From Hyphomicrobiales bacterium (lineage in GTDB: Bacteria; Pseudomonadota; Alphaproteobacteria; Rhizobiales; Rhizobiaceae), in the NCBI GenBank assembly GCA_900471925.1, contig UCGV01000012.1, positions 186,001-250,000 on the forward strand: DNA of 64,000 bases, in the 5' to 3' direction. Below are positions 15,924 through 25,984 of this stretch, piece by piece. The position numbers and the translations under genes are program-made. The notes under the pieces were generated by a model that saw only the letters and a list, made by a program, of their open reading frames with translations, was not told the origin of the DNA and made no database searches. How positions within the stretch are numbered: position 1 is the stretch's first letter; every line of letters begins with the position of its first letter.

Positions 15924-18332
15924 TTGGCCATTCCGACATTGCCAGAAGGCTCCGTGGAGCCGCCGGGAGCGCCCGGCATCGAGCCCCGGTGGACATCGAG
16001 CGACAAGAGCGCGGTCGGCACATCGGTCAGTTCGGCAAGTTGCGTCTGGTTCACCGCAAGCCACGGCATTCTCAACGAAATCTATGCGCCGCGGCTGGAC
16101 ATGGCCTGCATGCGCGATTTCGGCTTCATCGTCACCGCACCGGGCTATTTCTCCGAGGAGAAGCGTGATGCCGACCACAGCGTGCAGGCGATCGAGGACG
16201 GCGTTCCCGCCTTCCGTCTCGTCAATACCGCCAGAGACGGGCGCTACCGCATCACCAAGACCATCTTCTCCGACCCGGATCGCGAGGTGGTGCTGCAGGA
16301 TATCCGCTTCGAGGCGCTGGTCGGAACGCTCTCCGATTACAGGCTGCATGCGCTCGTTGCTCCGCATCTCGTCAATGGCGGGGCCGACAACACCGGCTGG
16401 TATGCCGATTTCAAGCGCCGGCCGATGCTCTTTGCCGAGGGATCCGGGCGGGCGCTCGCCATTGCCGCCTCGGTGCCCTGGCTTGCACGCTCGGCCGGTT
16501 ATGTCGGCATTTCCGACGGCTGGCAGACGCTGTCGCGCGGGCAGGGGCTGCGGGAGGAGTATTGCTGTGCGACATCGGGCAATATCGCGCTCTCCGGCAC
16601 GCTGGATATCGCGGCCGGAAACGGGCGGGCATTGATTGCCATCGGCTTCGGCTCGCAGCCGGAGGAGGCCGCTCTGCGCACCGTGCTCAGCCTGGAACAG
16701 GGCACGGAAGCGGCGCTGAAACATTATCGCAGCGGCTGGCGGGAGTGGCAGGCGGGGCTGCTTGCCCTCGACGAGCCGCATGATCCCAATGAACTGAATC
16801 GCTACCGCGTCAGTACCGGCGTACTCGCCACCCATCGCGACGATGCGTCCGGCGCCATCATTGCCAGCCTCTCCATTCCCTGGGGCTTCAGCAAGAGCGA
16901 TGACGATCTCGGCGGCTACCATCTCGTCTGGACGCGCGATTTGGTGGAGACGGCGGGCGGGCTGCTGGCAGCAGGTGCGGTGACCGATGCGCGCTCTGTG
17001 CTCGACTACCTCACCGTGATCCAGGAGGCGGACGGGCACTGGGTGCAGAATGCCTGGCTGGACGGCCGGCCCTACTGGTACGGCATCCAGATGGACGAGA
17101 CGGCCTTTCCGATCCTGCTCTATGACATGCTGCTGCGGGCGGGCGCGATCGATGCCGCTGAGCGAGGCCGCTACCTGCCGATGATCGAGGCGGCCGCCGG
17201 CTATATCGTCAGGAACGGACCCGCCACGCAGGAAGACCGCTGGGAGGAGGATGCCGGCTACTCGCCCTTCACGCTCGCCGTCGAGATTGCCGGCCTGCTT
17301 GCGGCAGCCGATGCGGTGGAAGCGGCCGGCCGGCTGGACGCAGCCCAATATCTGCGCGAGGTGGCGGACGGCTGGAACGAGCGCATCGAGGAATGGACCT
17401 ACGCCCGCGACACGGAGCTTTCGCGCAGCCTCGGCATAGACGGCTATTACGTGCGCATCGCCTCGGAGACGGAGGGCGCATCGTCACTGGAGAGTGACTT
17501 CATTCCGATCCGCAATCGCGACGATCTCGGCGCCGTGCTGGAAGCCGACCTGCTTCTCAGCCCCGACGCGCTGGCATTGGTGCGCTTCGGCCTGCGCGCC
17601 GCTGACGATCCGCGCATTCTCGGCACGGTGGCGACAATCGATGCGCAGTTGCGCCGCGATCTTCCCGCCGGTCCCTATTGGTACCGCTACAACGACGACG
17701 GCTACGGCGAGCGTGACGGTGGCGCACCCTTTGCCGGCAGCGGCGTCGGCAGGCTCTGGCCGCTTCTGACGGGCGAGCGCGCCCATTATGAGCTGGCCGC
17801 CGGGCGGGCCGACGAAGCGCGGCGCCTGCTTGCCGCGCTCGAAGCCTCCGCCAGCGAAGGCGGGCTGCTGCCCGAACAGATCTGGGACAGCGCCGATGTG
17901 CCGACGCGCGAACTTTTCCTTGGCCGCCCCTCGGGCAGCGCCATGCCGCTCGTCTGGGCCCATGCCGAACATATCAAGCTCTTGCGCTCGCTGCGCGACG
18001 GCGTGGTCTTCGACATGCCGCCGCAGACGTTCGCGCGCTACGTCGCGTCCAAACCCGCGCCGGCGCCCTTCGCCTGGCGGCTGAACGCCCGGCGTGAGCA
18101 GATGCCGGCGGGGCGGCGGCTGCGCATCGAGCTTCCATCGGCCGCATTGGTGCGCTGGACGAGCGACGGCTGGACAAGCGCCACCGACAGCCCGTGCCGC
18201 GACAGCGGCTTCGGCATGCATCTCTTCGATCTTCCGACGGAGAACCTGAGGTCCGGCACGATCGACTTCACGATCTTCTGGACGGATGCGCAACGCTGGG
18301 AAGGGGCCGATTTCAAGGTCGACGTCGTGTGA
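15924..18332 (+). CDS. GH15 family glucoamylase/glucodextranase
   Basis: An 802-residue enzyme with an N-terminal beta-sandwich domain (GILNEIYAPRLDMACMRDFGF) and a C-terminal (alpha/alpha)6 barrel of glycoside hydrolase family 15. The barrel shows IPWGFSKSDDDLGGYHLVWTRDLVETAGGLL, the catalytic acid region EDRWEEDAGYSPFTLA, and GSAMPLVWAHAEHIKLLRS near the end. It should release glucose from alpha-glucan ends. No signal peptide is present, so it acts in the cytoplasm, possibly on glycogen-derived oligosaccharides. I chose TTG 15924 because GGAGG stands 7 bases upstream; ATG 15885 is the alternative. Divergent from the ROK kinase gene. Confidence 0.85.
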   Translation: MAIPTLPEGSVEPPGAPGIEPRWTSSDKSAVGTSVSSASCVWFTASHGILNEIYAPRLDMACMRDFGFIVTAPGYFSEEKRDADHSVQAIEDGVPAFRLVNTARDGRYRITKTIFSDPDREVVLQDIRFEALVGTLSDYRLHALVAPHLVNGGADNTGWYADFKRRPMLFAEGSGRALAIAASVPWLARSAGYVGISDGWQTLSRGQGLREEYCCATSGNIALSGTLDIAAGNGRALIAIGFGSQPEEAALRTVLSLEQGTEAALKHYRSGWREWQAGLLALDEPHDPNELNRYRVSTGVLATHRDDASGAIIASLSIPWGFSKSDDDLGGYHLVWTRDLVETAGGLLAAGAVTDARSVLDYLTVIQEADGHWVQNAWLDGRPYWYGIQMDETAFPILLYDMLLRAGAIDAAERGRYLPMIEAAAGYIVRNGPATQEDRWEEDAGYSPFTLAVEIAGLLAAADAVEAAGRLDAAQYLREVADGWNERIEEWTYARDTELSRSLGIDGYYVRIASETEGASSLESDFIPIRNRDDLGAVLEADLLLSPDALALVRFGLRAADDPRILGTVATIDAQLRRDLPAGPYWYRYNDDGYGERDGGAPFAGSGVGRLWPLLTGERAHYELAAGRADEARRLLAALEASASEGGLLPEQIWDSADVPTRELFLGRPSGSAMPLVWAHAEHIKLLRSLRDGVVFDMPPQTFARYVASKPAPAPFAWRLNARREQMPAGRRLRIELPSAALVRWTSDGWTSATDSPCRDSGFGMHLFDLPTENLRSGTIDFTIFWTDAQRWEGADFKVDVV

Positions 18333-18343
18333 TCCACTCACAG

Positions 18344-18395
18344 CGCGACAAAAGGAAAGCGGCCATTTCCGGCCGCCAGATGATGTGTCGCGTTT
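18344..18395 (+). terminator. Compound hairpin after the GH15 gene
   Basis: An outer 7-bp stem (CGCGACA with TGTCGCG) encloses a perfect 6-bp hairpin (GCGGCC/GGCCGC) and is followed by TTTCTTC. It lies between the convergent GH15 and diguanylate cyclase genes and could terminate both. Confidence 0.55.
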
Positions 18396-18422
18396 CTTCT
18401 GCCTTACCGGCCTGTCCTCAGA

Positions 18423-19493
18423 TCAGGCCTTGTAAATCAGCCAGCTCTTGGTGAACTCCTTCTGCATGCCATCCTCATAGACGATGGTGCAGTTACGGCC
18501 GGAATTCTTGGCGCTGTAGAGCGCGATATCGCTCTTGGAATAGAGTTCACCCGCATCCTCGGCATGCGAGGCCATGCAGATGCCGATGGAGACGGTGACC
18601 GGCCCGTAGTTGACGCGGGTGCGCGAATTCTTGAAAGGCGTTGCCTCCAGCGTGCGGCGGATGCGCTCGGCAACTGCCGTGACCTCATCCAGCGTATTGC
18701 CGTCGATGATCAGCGCGAATTCCTCGCCGCCGGTGCGGGCGACGAAGACATCGCGGCGGACATTGGTGCGAATGACGGACGCGACCGTTGCCAGAACCTT
18801 GTCACCGACCGGATGACCGTAGGTGTCGTTGATCTTCTTGAAATTGTCGATGTCGGCGAGCAGCAGGGCCGTGACCGGGCGCAGCGCCGGATTGTTGAAG
18901 ATAGCGGCCAGACGGTCGTCGAAGGCACGTCGGTTGGAAAGCCGCGTCAAGGAGTCGGTATTGGCGATGCGCTTGTATTCGTCGAGTTCCTTGCGGACCT
19001 CGTCCATCTCCTGTGAACGCTGGACCATGTCTTCCACGGTCTTCTCACCGTGGGTGATGGTATCGCCGGTAGCGCGGGTGAGGAGATCGACGGCGCTCTC
19101 GATCAGGTCCACGCTGGTCGTGCTCTTCGAGGTGATGCGTTTACAGGTCTCGCTGAGCAGCCGGTTATAGCTTTCGAGTGAGGTCTGCTCCTGCCTGAGC
19201 ACCTTGAGCAGGCCCTCGAGTTCGCCGGCGATGCGGCTATGGGCATCGTCGAAGATCTTGGCCGGTGCGGTATGGGCGCAGTGCTGGGCGCCGAGCGCAT
19301 CGAGTTCGGCCTGACTTGCCTGGCTGCCGAGGGCTGCCAGATCACGCGTCAGCGCCGGATTGGAGCCTATATAGGCCTCGTAAAACAGTTCGTAATTGCG
19401 AGGGATGGGGGCAACACCCATGGAGCGCATGGCGTAGGTGATCTGACCCGCCACATCGGGAACCTGAACCTTGGGCGCAACGGCCGTATTCAT
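18423..19493 (-). CDS. Diguanylate cyclase (GGDEF)
   Basis: A 356-residue cytoplasmic protein. The N-terminal half is helical and has no transmembrane segment; a coiled-coil-like stretch (about residues 120-180) leads into the GGDEF domain: DSLTRLSNRRAFD, LLLADIDNFKKINDTYGHPVGD, and the active site FVARTGGEEFALI. All catalytic residues for making c-di-GMP from GTP are present. The product-inhibition I-site is degenerate: where RxxD is expected five residues before GGEEF the protein has RRDV. The start is preceded by GAGGAG. The input signal of the N-terminal region is unknown. Confidence 0.9.
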   Translation of the reverse strand: MNTAVAPKVQVPDVAGQITYAMRSMGVAPIPRNYELFYEAYIGSNPALTRDLAALGSQASQAELDALGAQHCAHTAPAKIFDDAHSRIAGELEGLLKVLRQEQTSLESYNRLLSETCKRITSKSTTSVDLIESAVDLLTRATGDTITHGEKTVEDMVQRSQEMDEVRKELDEYKRIANTDSLTRLSNRRAFDDRLAAIFNNPALRPVTALLLADIDNFKKINDTYGHPVGDKVLATVASVIRTNVRRDVFVARTGGEEFALIIDGNTLDEVTAVAERIRRTLEATPFKNSRTRVNYGPVTVSIGICMASHAEDAGELYSKSDIALYSAKNSGRNCTIVYEDGMQKEFTKSWLIYKA

Positions 19494-19855
19494 TCCGGCA
19501 ACTCCTCATCCAATTCTTAAGCAATCTTCTATTTGGTAGCTTAGATTTCTTGGGAAATGATTAAAGCCACATATACCAAAGATTACATACGATAAGTTTG
19601 ATGGGCATCAATACTATGATCAGCCCTATGATTTCTCTCAGGATTTTGTAAGCTCGACTGCAGCTGACACACGTCCTATGCGCGAGGTGTCTCAAAAAAG
19701 TTCAGTCGCTTTCGACTTTTGAGAGATTGTTTTTGTTTTGTTGACGCTTGGTATCTGTTCTCTGATCTACTCACGGGCAGGGCGAAATCACAGATTCTAT
19801 CTCAAGATCTCGAATATAAGGGAACCGAAATACGGTTGCCCGTTCAAGGCATGAG
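19494..19855. other. AT-rich intergenic region with a dyad and T-run
   Basis: No gene is supported in these 362 bases. They are visibly AT-richer than the neighbours. A nested dyad at 19691-19723 pairs CTCAAAA with TTTTGAG around an inner GTCG/CGAC hairpin and is followed by a T-rich run; a weak promoter-like TTGACG lies near 19740. The region probably contains the promoters of the divergent diguanylate cyclase and small membrane protein genes. Confidence 0.5.
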
Positions 19856-20095
19856 ATGATGGATTCGCCTCGCCATAGTTCGCCCGCCATTCTCGCGTTC
19901 GCCCTTATCGCCGGCGTCGCTTTTCTGCTACAGCAGAGCGGCTTTTTCCACGGCATATTCAACACCGATATCCTGGCCAGCGTGAAGGCGGAGGATATCT
20001 ACATTGCGTCCGATGTCGTCGCGGCGGAGAAATCCCCGGTCCAGCCTATGACGGCCGCCAATATCGATACGGCGCAGACCGCCTCTGTGCGCTAG
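19856..20095 (+). CDS. Small membrane-anchored protein (79 aa)
   Basis: Begins MMDSPRHSSPAILAFALIAGVAFLLQQ, giving one N-terminal hydrophobic helix, followed by a short polar periplasmic tail (ILASVKAEDIYIASDVVAAE). Start ATGs at 19856 and 19859 follow a weak GGCATGAG. The single-helix layout and a plausible upstream promoter region support a real gene; no family is recognised. It is convergent with fumA, from which it is separated by a terminator hairpin. Confidence 0.5.
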   Translation: MMDSPRHSSPAILAFALIAGVAFLLQQSGFFHGIFNTDILASVKAEDIYIASDVVAAEKSPVQPMTAANIDTAQTASVR

Positions 20096-20106
20096 GCTTT
20101 CAATTG

Positions 20107-20130
20107 AAAAGGGGGGCCGTGAGGCCCCCG
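20107..20130 (-). terminator. Terminator of fumA
   Basis: On the minus strand a GGGGGCC stem pairs with GGCCCCC around a TCAC loop and is followed by CTTTTC. It lies immediately after the fumA stop codon and may also serve the convergent small gene. Confidence 0.75.
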
Positions 20131-20134
20131 TCGA

Positions 20135-21742
<1,608 letters not shown>

Positions 21743-21869
21743 CGAAGTGACCTTTCTAGGTGGAATAGTTTGGAAACGATCTAAATGTGGTGCAGTGCAA
21801 AAGCAATCTCGGAGGCGGTGCGATTGTCGACAAAATTGACGCGGTGGGCACGGACCCAGGCATGTCCTT

Positions 21870-21912
21870 AAAAACAAAAAAGCCGGCTCAGCCGGCTTTG
21901 GTTTTTTCAGGC
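21870..21912 (-). terminator. Bidirectional terminator after fumC
   Basis: A perfect stem AAGCCGGC/GCCGGCTT with a three-base loop (21880-21898), flanked by A-runs on one side and T-runs on the other, fits an intrinsic terminator on either strand; fumC reads into it from the right. Confidence 0.75.
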
Positions 21913-21929
21913 GCTTCTCTTTCCTCGAC

Positions 21930-22019
21930 GTCATCCTCGGCCTTGTGCCGAGGATCTGCTTCGCGTCCTGTCAGACATTTGCCGACAGCAGATGCTCGGG
22001 ACGAGCCCGAGCATGACGG
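21930..22019. repeat. RIME-like palindromic intergenic element 1
   Basis: Two palindromes face each other: CATCCTCGGccttgtgCCGAGGATCTGC type on the left and GATGCTCGGGACGAGCCCGAGC on the right, joined by about 35 bases. Length, order and end sequences (GTCATCC ... GATGACG) match elements at 45486-45588 and 50241-50392. This fits the RIME1 family described for rhizobia. Confidence 0.75.
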
Positions 22020-22031
22020 GAAGAACAGGTG

Positions 22032-23423
22032 TTACCTCGGGCTGATCATCGTCTCCGGGCGCACGATCGCGTCATATTCCTCCGACGTCACCAGACCGCT
22101 TGCGAGCGCCTCTTCCTTCAGCGTCGTGCCGTTCTTGTGCGCCGTCTTGGCGATCTTGGCGGCCGCATCGTAGCCGATCTTCGGCGCGAGCGCCGTCACC
22201 AGCATCAGCGAGCGTTCGAGGCCGGCTTTGATATTGTCCTCGCGGGCCTCGATGCCGACGACGCAATTGTCGGTGAAGGAGACGGCGGCGTCGCCGAGCA
22301 GTTGGACCGACTGCAGGAAATTATAGGCCATCATCGGATTGTAGACGTTGAGCTCGAAATGGCCCTGGCTGTCGGCGAAGGTCAGTGCCGCATTGTTGCC
22401 GAAGACATGGATGCAGACCTGCGTCAGGGCCTCGCACTGCGTCGGATTGACCTTGCCGGGCATGATCGAAGAGCCGGGTTCGTTTTCCGGCAGGGCCAGT
22501 TCGCCGAGGCCGGCGCGCGGGCCGGAGCCGAGAAGGCGGATGTCGTTGGCGATCTTGAAGAGGGCGGCCGCCGCCGCATTGATCGCACCGTGCGCGAAGA
22601 CCATCGAATCATGCGAGGCCAGCGCCTCGAACTTGTTCGGCGCGGTCACGAAAGGCATGTGGGTGATCGCGGCGATTTCTTCGGCGACCTTCTCGGCGAA
22701 ACCTATGGGCGCATTGAGGCCGGTGCCGACGGCGGTGCCGCCCTGGGCGAGTTCGCAAAGGCCTGATAATGTCATTTCGATGCGCTTGATGGCGGAGCCT
22801 ACTTGCGCTGCGTAACCCGAGAATTCCTGACCCAGCGTCAGCGGCGTCGCATCCTGCGTGTGGGTGCGGCCGATCTTGATGATGTGGCTGAATTCGGTGA
22901 CCTTCATGTCGAGCGCGGCATGAAGATGCTTCAACGACGGCAGCAGGTGATGGGCGATCTGTTCGGCGCAGGCGATGTGCATGGCCGTCGGGTAGGTGTC
23001 GTTCGACGACTGGCTCATATTAACGTGATCGTTCGGGTGAACCGGCTTCTTGGAACCCATGACGCCGCCGAGCATTTCTATGGCGCGGTTGGAGATGACT
23101 TCATTGGCGTTCATGTTGGATTGCGTGCCGGAACCCGTCTGCCAGACGACCAGCGGAAAATGGTCGTTCAGCTTGCCGTCGATCACTTCCTGGGCGGCGT
23201 TCACAATAGATTTACCGATGGTCTCATCGAGCTGGCCGAGCGCCATGTTGGCGCGGGCCGCTGCCTGCTTGACGATGCCGAGCGCGCGTACGATCGAGAG
23301 CGGCTGCTTTTCCCATCCGATCTTGAAATTGCCGAGGGAGCGCTGCGCCTGCGCGCCCCAATATCGGTCGCTGGCGACTTCGATCGGGCCAAATGTATCG
23401 GTTTCGGTGCGGGTGGAGCTCAT
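22032..23423 (-). CDS. fumC: Fumarate hydratase, class II
   Basis: A 463-residue iron-independent fumarase of the aspartase/fumarase superfamily. Signature GSSIMPGKVNPTQCE is present in the third conserved region, with SSNDTYPTAMHIA, GRTHTQDATPLTLGQEF and the N-terminal TGSGTQSNMNANEV. It forms a homotetramer whose active site is built from three chains. Length and start (MSSTRTETDTFG) are typical. Together with class I fumA this gives an oxygen-stable and a 4Fe-4S isoenzyme side by side; in other bacteria such pairs are regulated differently with iron and oxidative stress. Confidence 0.95.
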   Translation of the reverse strand: MSSTRTETDTFGPIEVASDRYWGAQAQRSLGNFKIGWEKQPLSIVRALGIVKQAAARANMALGQLDETIGKSIVNAAQEVIDGKLNDHFPLVVWQTGSGTQSNMNANEVISNRAIEMLGGVMGSKKPVHPNDHVNMSQSSNDTYPTAMHIACAEQIAHHLLPSLKHLHAALDMKVTEFSHIIKIGRTHTQDATPLTLGQEFSGYAAQVGSAIKRIEMTLSGLCELAQGGTAVGTGLNAPIGFAEKVAEEIAAITHMPFVTAPNKFEALASHDSMVFAHGAINAAAAALFKIANDIRLLGSGPRAGLGELALPENEPGSSIMPGKVNPTQCEALTQVCIHVFGNNAALTFADSQGHFELNVYNPMMAYNFLQSVQLLGDAAVSFTDNCVVGIEAREDNIKAGLERSLMLVTALAPKIGYDAAAKIAKTAHKNGTTLKEEALASGLVTSEEYDAIVRPETMISPR

Positions 23424-23873
23424 GGCTTCGGCCTTCCTGTCACATGCTGTTAAGGGCAGTTTTTGAAGATGAGGGACTTATAAGGTGGAACGCTTTGCAA
23501 GAAAACCGGACGCCATACGAAATATTGAAGACGACAGTCATGTTTGCCAACATGAGCAATGGCTTATTTCAGCGTGTTCTTTCGGTCACGCCGGCAAATT
23601 AATGCAAAGAGCGGCAGAATGCGCACTTTCTCGTGGCGGAAAATTCGGTAAAAAATTAACTAATAATTTCATAATTTTGTGTGAACTGCAGGCCGGCGCA
23701 GCGTTCAACCCCGTCACACAAAGTTGAGCCTGAAAACGCTGGCGGCGCAGGCCGGTTTCTGATGAATGGGCCGCGGGTAGCTTTGATGAATAGCCGCAGG
23801 CGCCGGGAATTCTGGAAGACTTGATCTGAGCCATTTGCTCGACAACAGCATGACACTGGGACTGGAAAACAAG
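23424..23873. other. Intergenic region between fumC and the L,D-transpeptidase gene
   Basis: About 450 bases without a supported gene. It holds an AT-rich stretch near 23640-23690 that could carry a promoter for the rightward gene, and short open frames without ribosome binding sites. I see no strong hairpin or repeat. Confidence 0.5.
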
Positions 23874-25775
23874 ATGAAGTTCGTTTTGAAAAGCGCGGTT
23901 TCCGCATTGGCACTTTCCTGCGTATTGGGCGCGGTTCCTGCGCATGCCTATACGCTGATGGATATGCTGCGCGGCGACCGGGCAAGAAGCGGCCAGAGCA
24001 CCATCATCATGGACCCTTCTGCTCCGGTTCGCGGTAATCCCGGCAATCGCAACGGCGGCCTCGGCGGCGATATCGATCCGGAAGCGGCGCTGCCGAAAGT
24101 TTCCAGCCCGCGCTACTACACCTACAAGGCGGAAACGCTGCAGCTCGTCGATACGACGAAGTTTGCCGATCCCGTCGTCACCGGCGCTGTCGCCGATGTC
24201 TCGGGCACCGCGACTACCGATGGCGCTCCGCAGCGCCACTTCCTGACGGAAGCCAAGGTTCGCGCCAATGCCGATGTCGCCAAGGCGCTGCAGGCCTATT
24301 ACGGCGATGGCAAGAATGCGCTCATCTGGGTTTCGGGCGAGGGCGTCAACGAGCATGGCAAGGCAGCGATGAGCGTGCTTGCCGATGCCGCCAGCGTCGG
24401 CCTCGACCCGGCCGATTATGCCGTTTCCGAACCGGCGATCGACCCGGCCAATCCGGACCCGGATGTTCGCGATCGGGCGCTGACGCAGTTCGAACTGGCG
24501 CTTTCGGCCAAGGTTCTCGCTTACGTCCAGGATACGACGCGCGGCCGCGTCGATCCGAACAAGCTCTCCGGCTACCATGATTTCCAGCGCAAGGTCGTCA
24601 AGCTCGATCCGGTGCTCAAGCTGTCGCGCATGAGCCCCGATGTCGGCGCCTATCTTTCCAGCCGCAACCCCGACAGCCCGCAGTTCGTGGCGCTGAAGAC
24701 GGAACTTGCCAAGCTGCGCGGCCTCGACAATGGCAATGACGAGCAGATCAACATTTCGCTCGACGGCCTGCTGAAGCCGGGCGACAGCTCGCCGGAGATC
24801 GCCAACATCTTCAAGGCGATCCAGAAGCACGGTTCGGAAGAGCTGAAGAGCGCGCATGCATCGACGCTGTCTTCTTATGCCGGCAGCAGCGACTATTCGC
24901 CCGAGATCGTGTCACTGGTCGAGGACTTCCAGAAGGAACATGGCCTGAAGCCTGATGGCGTGATCGGCCAGGCGACCGTTCGCACCATGACCGGCGGCGA
25001 CAGCAACGGCTCGAAGATCGACAAGCTCGTGGTCGCCATGGAGCAGGCCCGCTGGCTGCCGGAAGATCTCGGCCCGCGCTACGTCATGATCAACCAGCCA
25101 GCCTTCATGGCCTATTACTATAACGACTCCAAGCAGCAACTGGCGATGCGCACCGTCGTCGGCGGCAAGAACAACCAGACCTATTTCTTCGACGATGAAA
25201 TCGAGACGGTCGAGTTCAACCCGTTCTGGGGCGTGCCGCAGTCGATCATCATCAACGAGATGCTGCCGAAGCTGCGCTCCGACCCGAACTATCTCGATCA
25301 GATGGGCTATGAAGTCGAAGTCGGCGGCCACGCCGTTCCGTCTTCCAGCGTCGACTGGTACGGCTCGACGCAGAATATCTCCGTCCGCCAGCCGCCGAGC
25401 AGCGACAATGCGCTTGGCGAGTTGAAGATCCTGTTCCCGAACAGCCACGCCATCTACATGCACGACACGCCGTCGAAGAGCTTCTTCAAGCGTGACATGC
25501 GTGCGCTGAGCCACGGTTGCGTGCGCTTGTCCGACCCGCGCGCCATGGCTGCTGCCGTTCTCGGCACGACGGTCGATGATGTCGCCAAGCAGATCGCAAC
25601 GGGCCAGAACCATGCTGTGAAGGTGCCGCAGAAGATCCCGGTTTACGTGTCTTACTTCACGGCCTGGCCGAACAAGGATGGCGTGATCGAATATTTCGAC
25701 GACGTCTATGGCCGCGACGCCTTTACGCAGAAGGCTTTCGACGTGACGACGAAGGCGCGCGAAGCGCAGATCTGA
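23874..25775 (+). CDS. YcbB-type L,D-transpeptidase
   Basis: A 633-residue exported enzyme. ATG 23874 gives a signal peptide (MKFVLKSAVSALALSCVLGAVPAHA); the longer frame to 23835 would add 13 residues. Domains in order: a scaffold domain, a peptidoglycan-binding domain (EIVSLVEDFQKEHGLKPDGVIGQATVRTM) and the YkuD catalytic domain with HDTPSKSFFK and the active-site motif RALSHGCVRLSDP (Cys near residue 548). Such enzymes form 3-3 cross-links in peptidoglycan or attach proteins to it; rhizobia have many and grow with 3-3 cross-linked walls. Confidence 0.92.
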   Translation: MKFVLKSAVSALALSCVLGAVPAHAYTLMDMLRGDRARSGQSTIIMDPSAPVRGNPGNRNGGLGGDIDPEAALPKVSSPRYYTYKAETLQLVDTTKFADPVVTGAVADVSGTATTDGAPQRHFLTEAKVRANADVAKALQAYYGDGKNALIWVSGEGVNEHGKAAMSVLADAASVGLDPADYAVSEPAIDPANPDPDVRDRALTQFELALSAKVLAYVQDTTRGRVDPNKLSGYHDFQRKVVKLDPVLKLSRMSPDVGAYLSSRNPDSPQFVALKTELAKLRGLDNGNDEQINISLDGLLKPGDSSPEIANIFKAIQKHGSEELKSAHASTLSSYAGSSDYSPEIVSLVEDFQKEHGLKPDGVIGQATVRTMTGGDSNGSKIDKLVVAMEQARWLPEDLGPRYVMINQPAFMAYYYNDSKQQLAMRTVVGGKNNQTYFFDDEIETVEFNPFWGVPQSIIINEMLPKLRSDPNYLDQMGYEVEVGGHAVPSSSVDWYGSTQNISVRQPPSSDNALGELKILFPNSHAIYMHDTPSKSFFKRDMRALSHGCVRLSDPRAMAAAVLGTTVDDVAKQIATGQNHAVKVPQKIPVYVSYFTAWPNKDGVIEYFDDVYGRDAFTQKAFDVTTKAREAQI

Positions 25776-25799
25776 CGCCTGGCGTTTAACGGATGATTG

Positions 25800-25832
25800 G
25801 ACGGGCGGTCTTCGGGCCGCCCGTTTTGTTTT
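25800..25832 (+). terminator. Terminator of the L,D-transpeptidase gene
   Basis: ACGGGCGG pairs with CCGCCCGT and is followed by TTTGTTTT, a clear intrinsic terminator 25 bases after the stop codon. Confidence 0.85.
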
Positions 25833-25984
25833 CGGCGGCTTGCCGACGCATGACGCACATCTTCGATGCCTAGACCAAGGTTCAGTTTCGCAGCTTTGCT
25901 GCTCTGGTAGGCCTGTGGCTTGAGAAGCCCGGCGCGAGGCCTAGCTTCCCCGGCATTCGCCCCAACATCCAGAGGAGCCTTACG

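Noticed and set aside
23485..23727. Short open frame of 80 codons after fumC
   Set aside because: No ribosome binding site, no recognisable protein pattern, AT-rich regulatory region.
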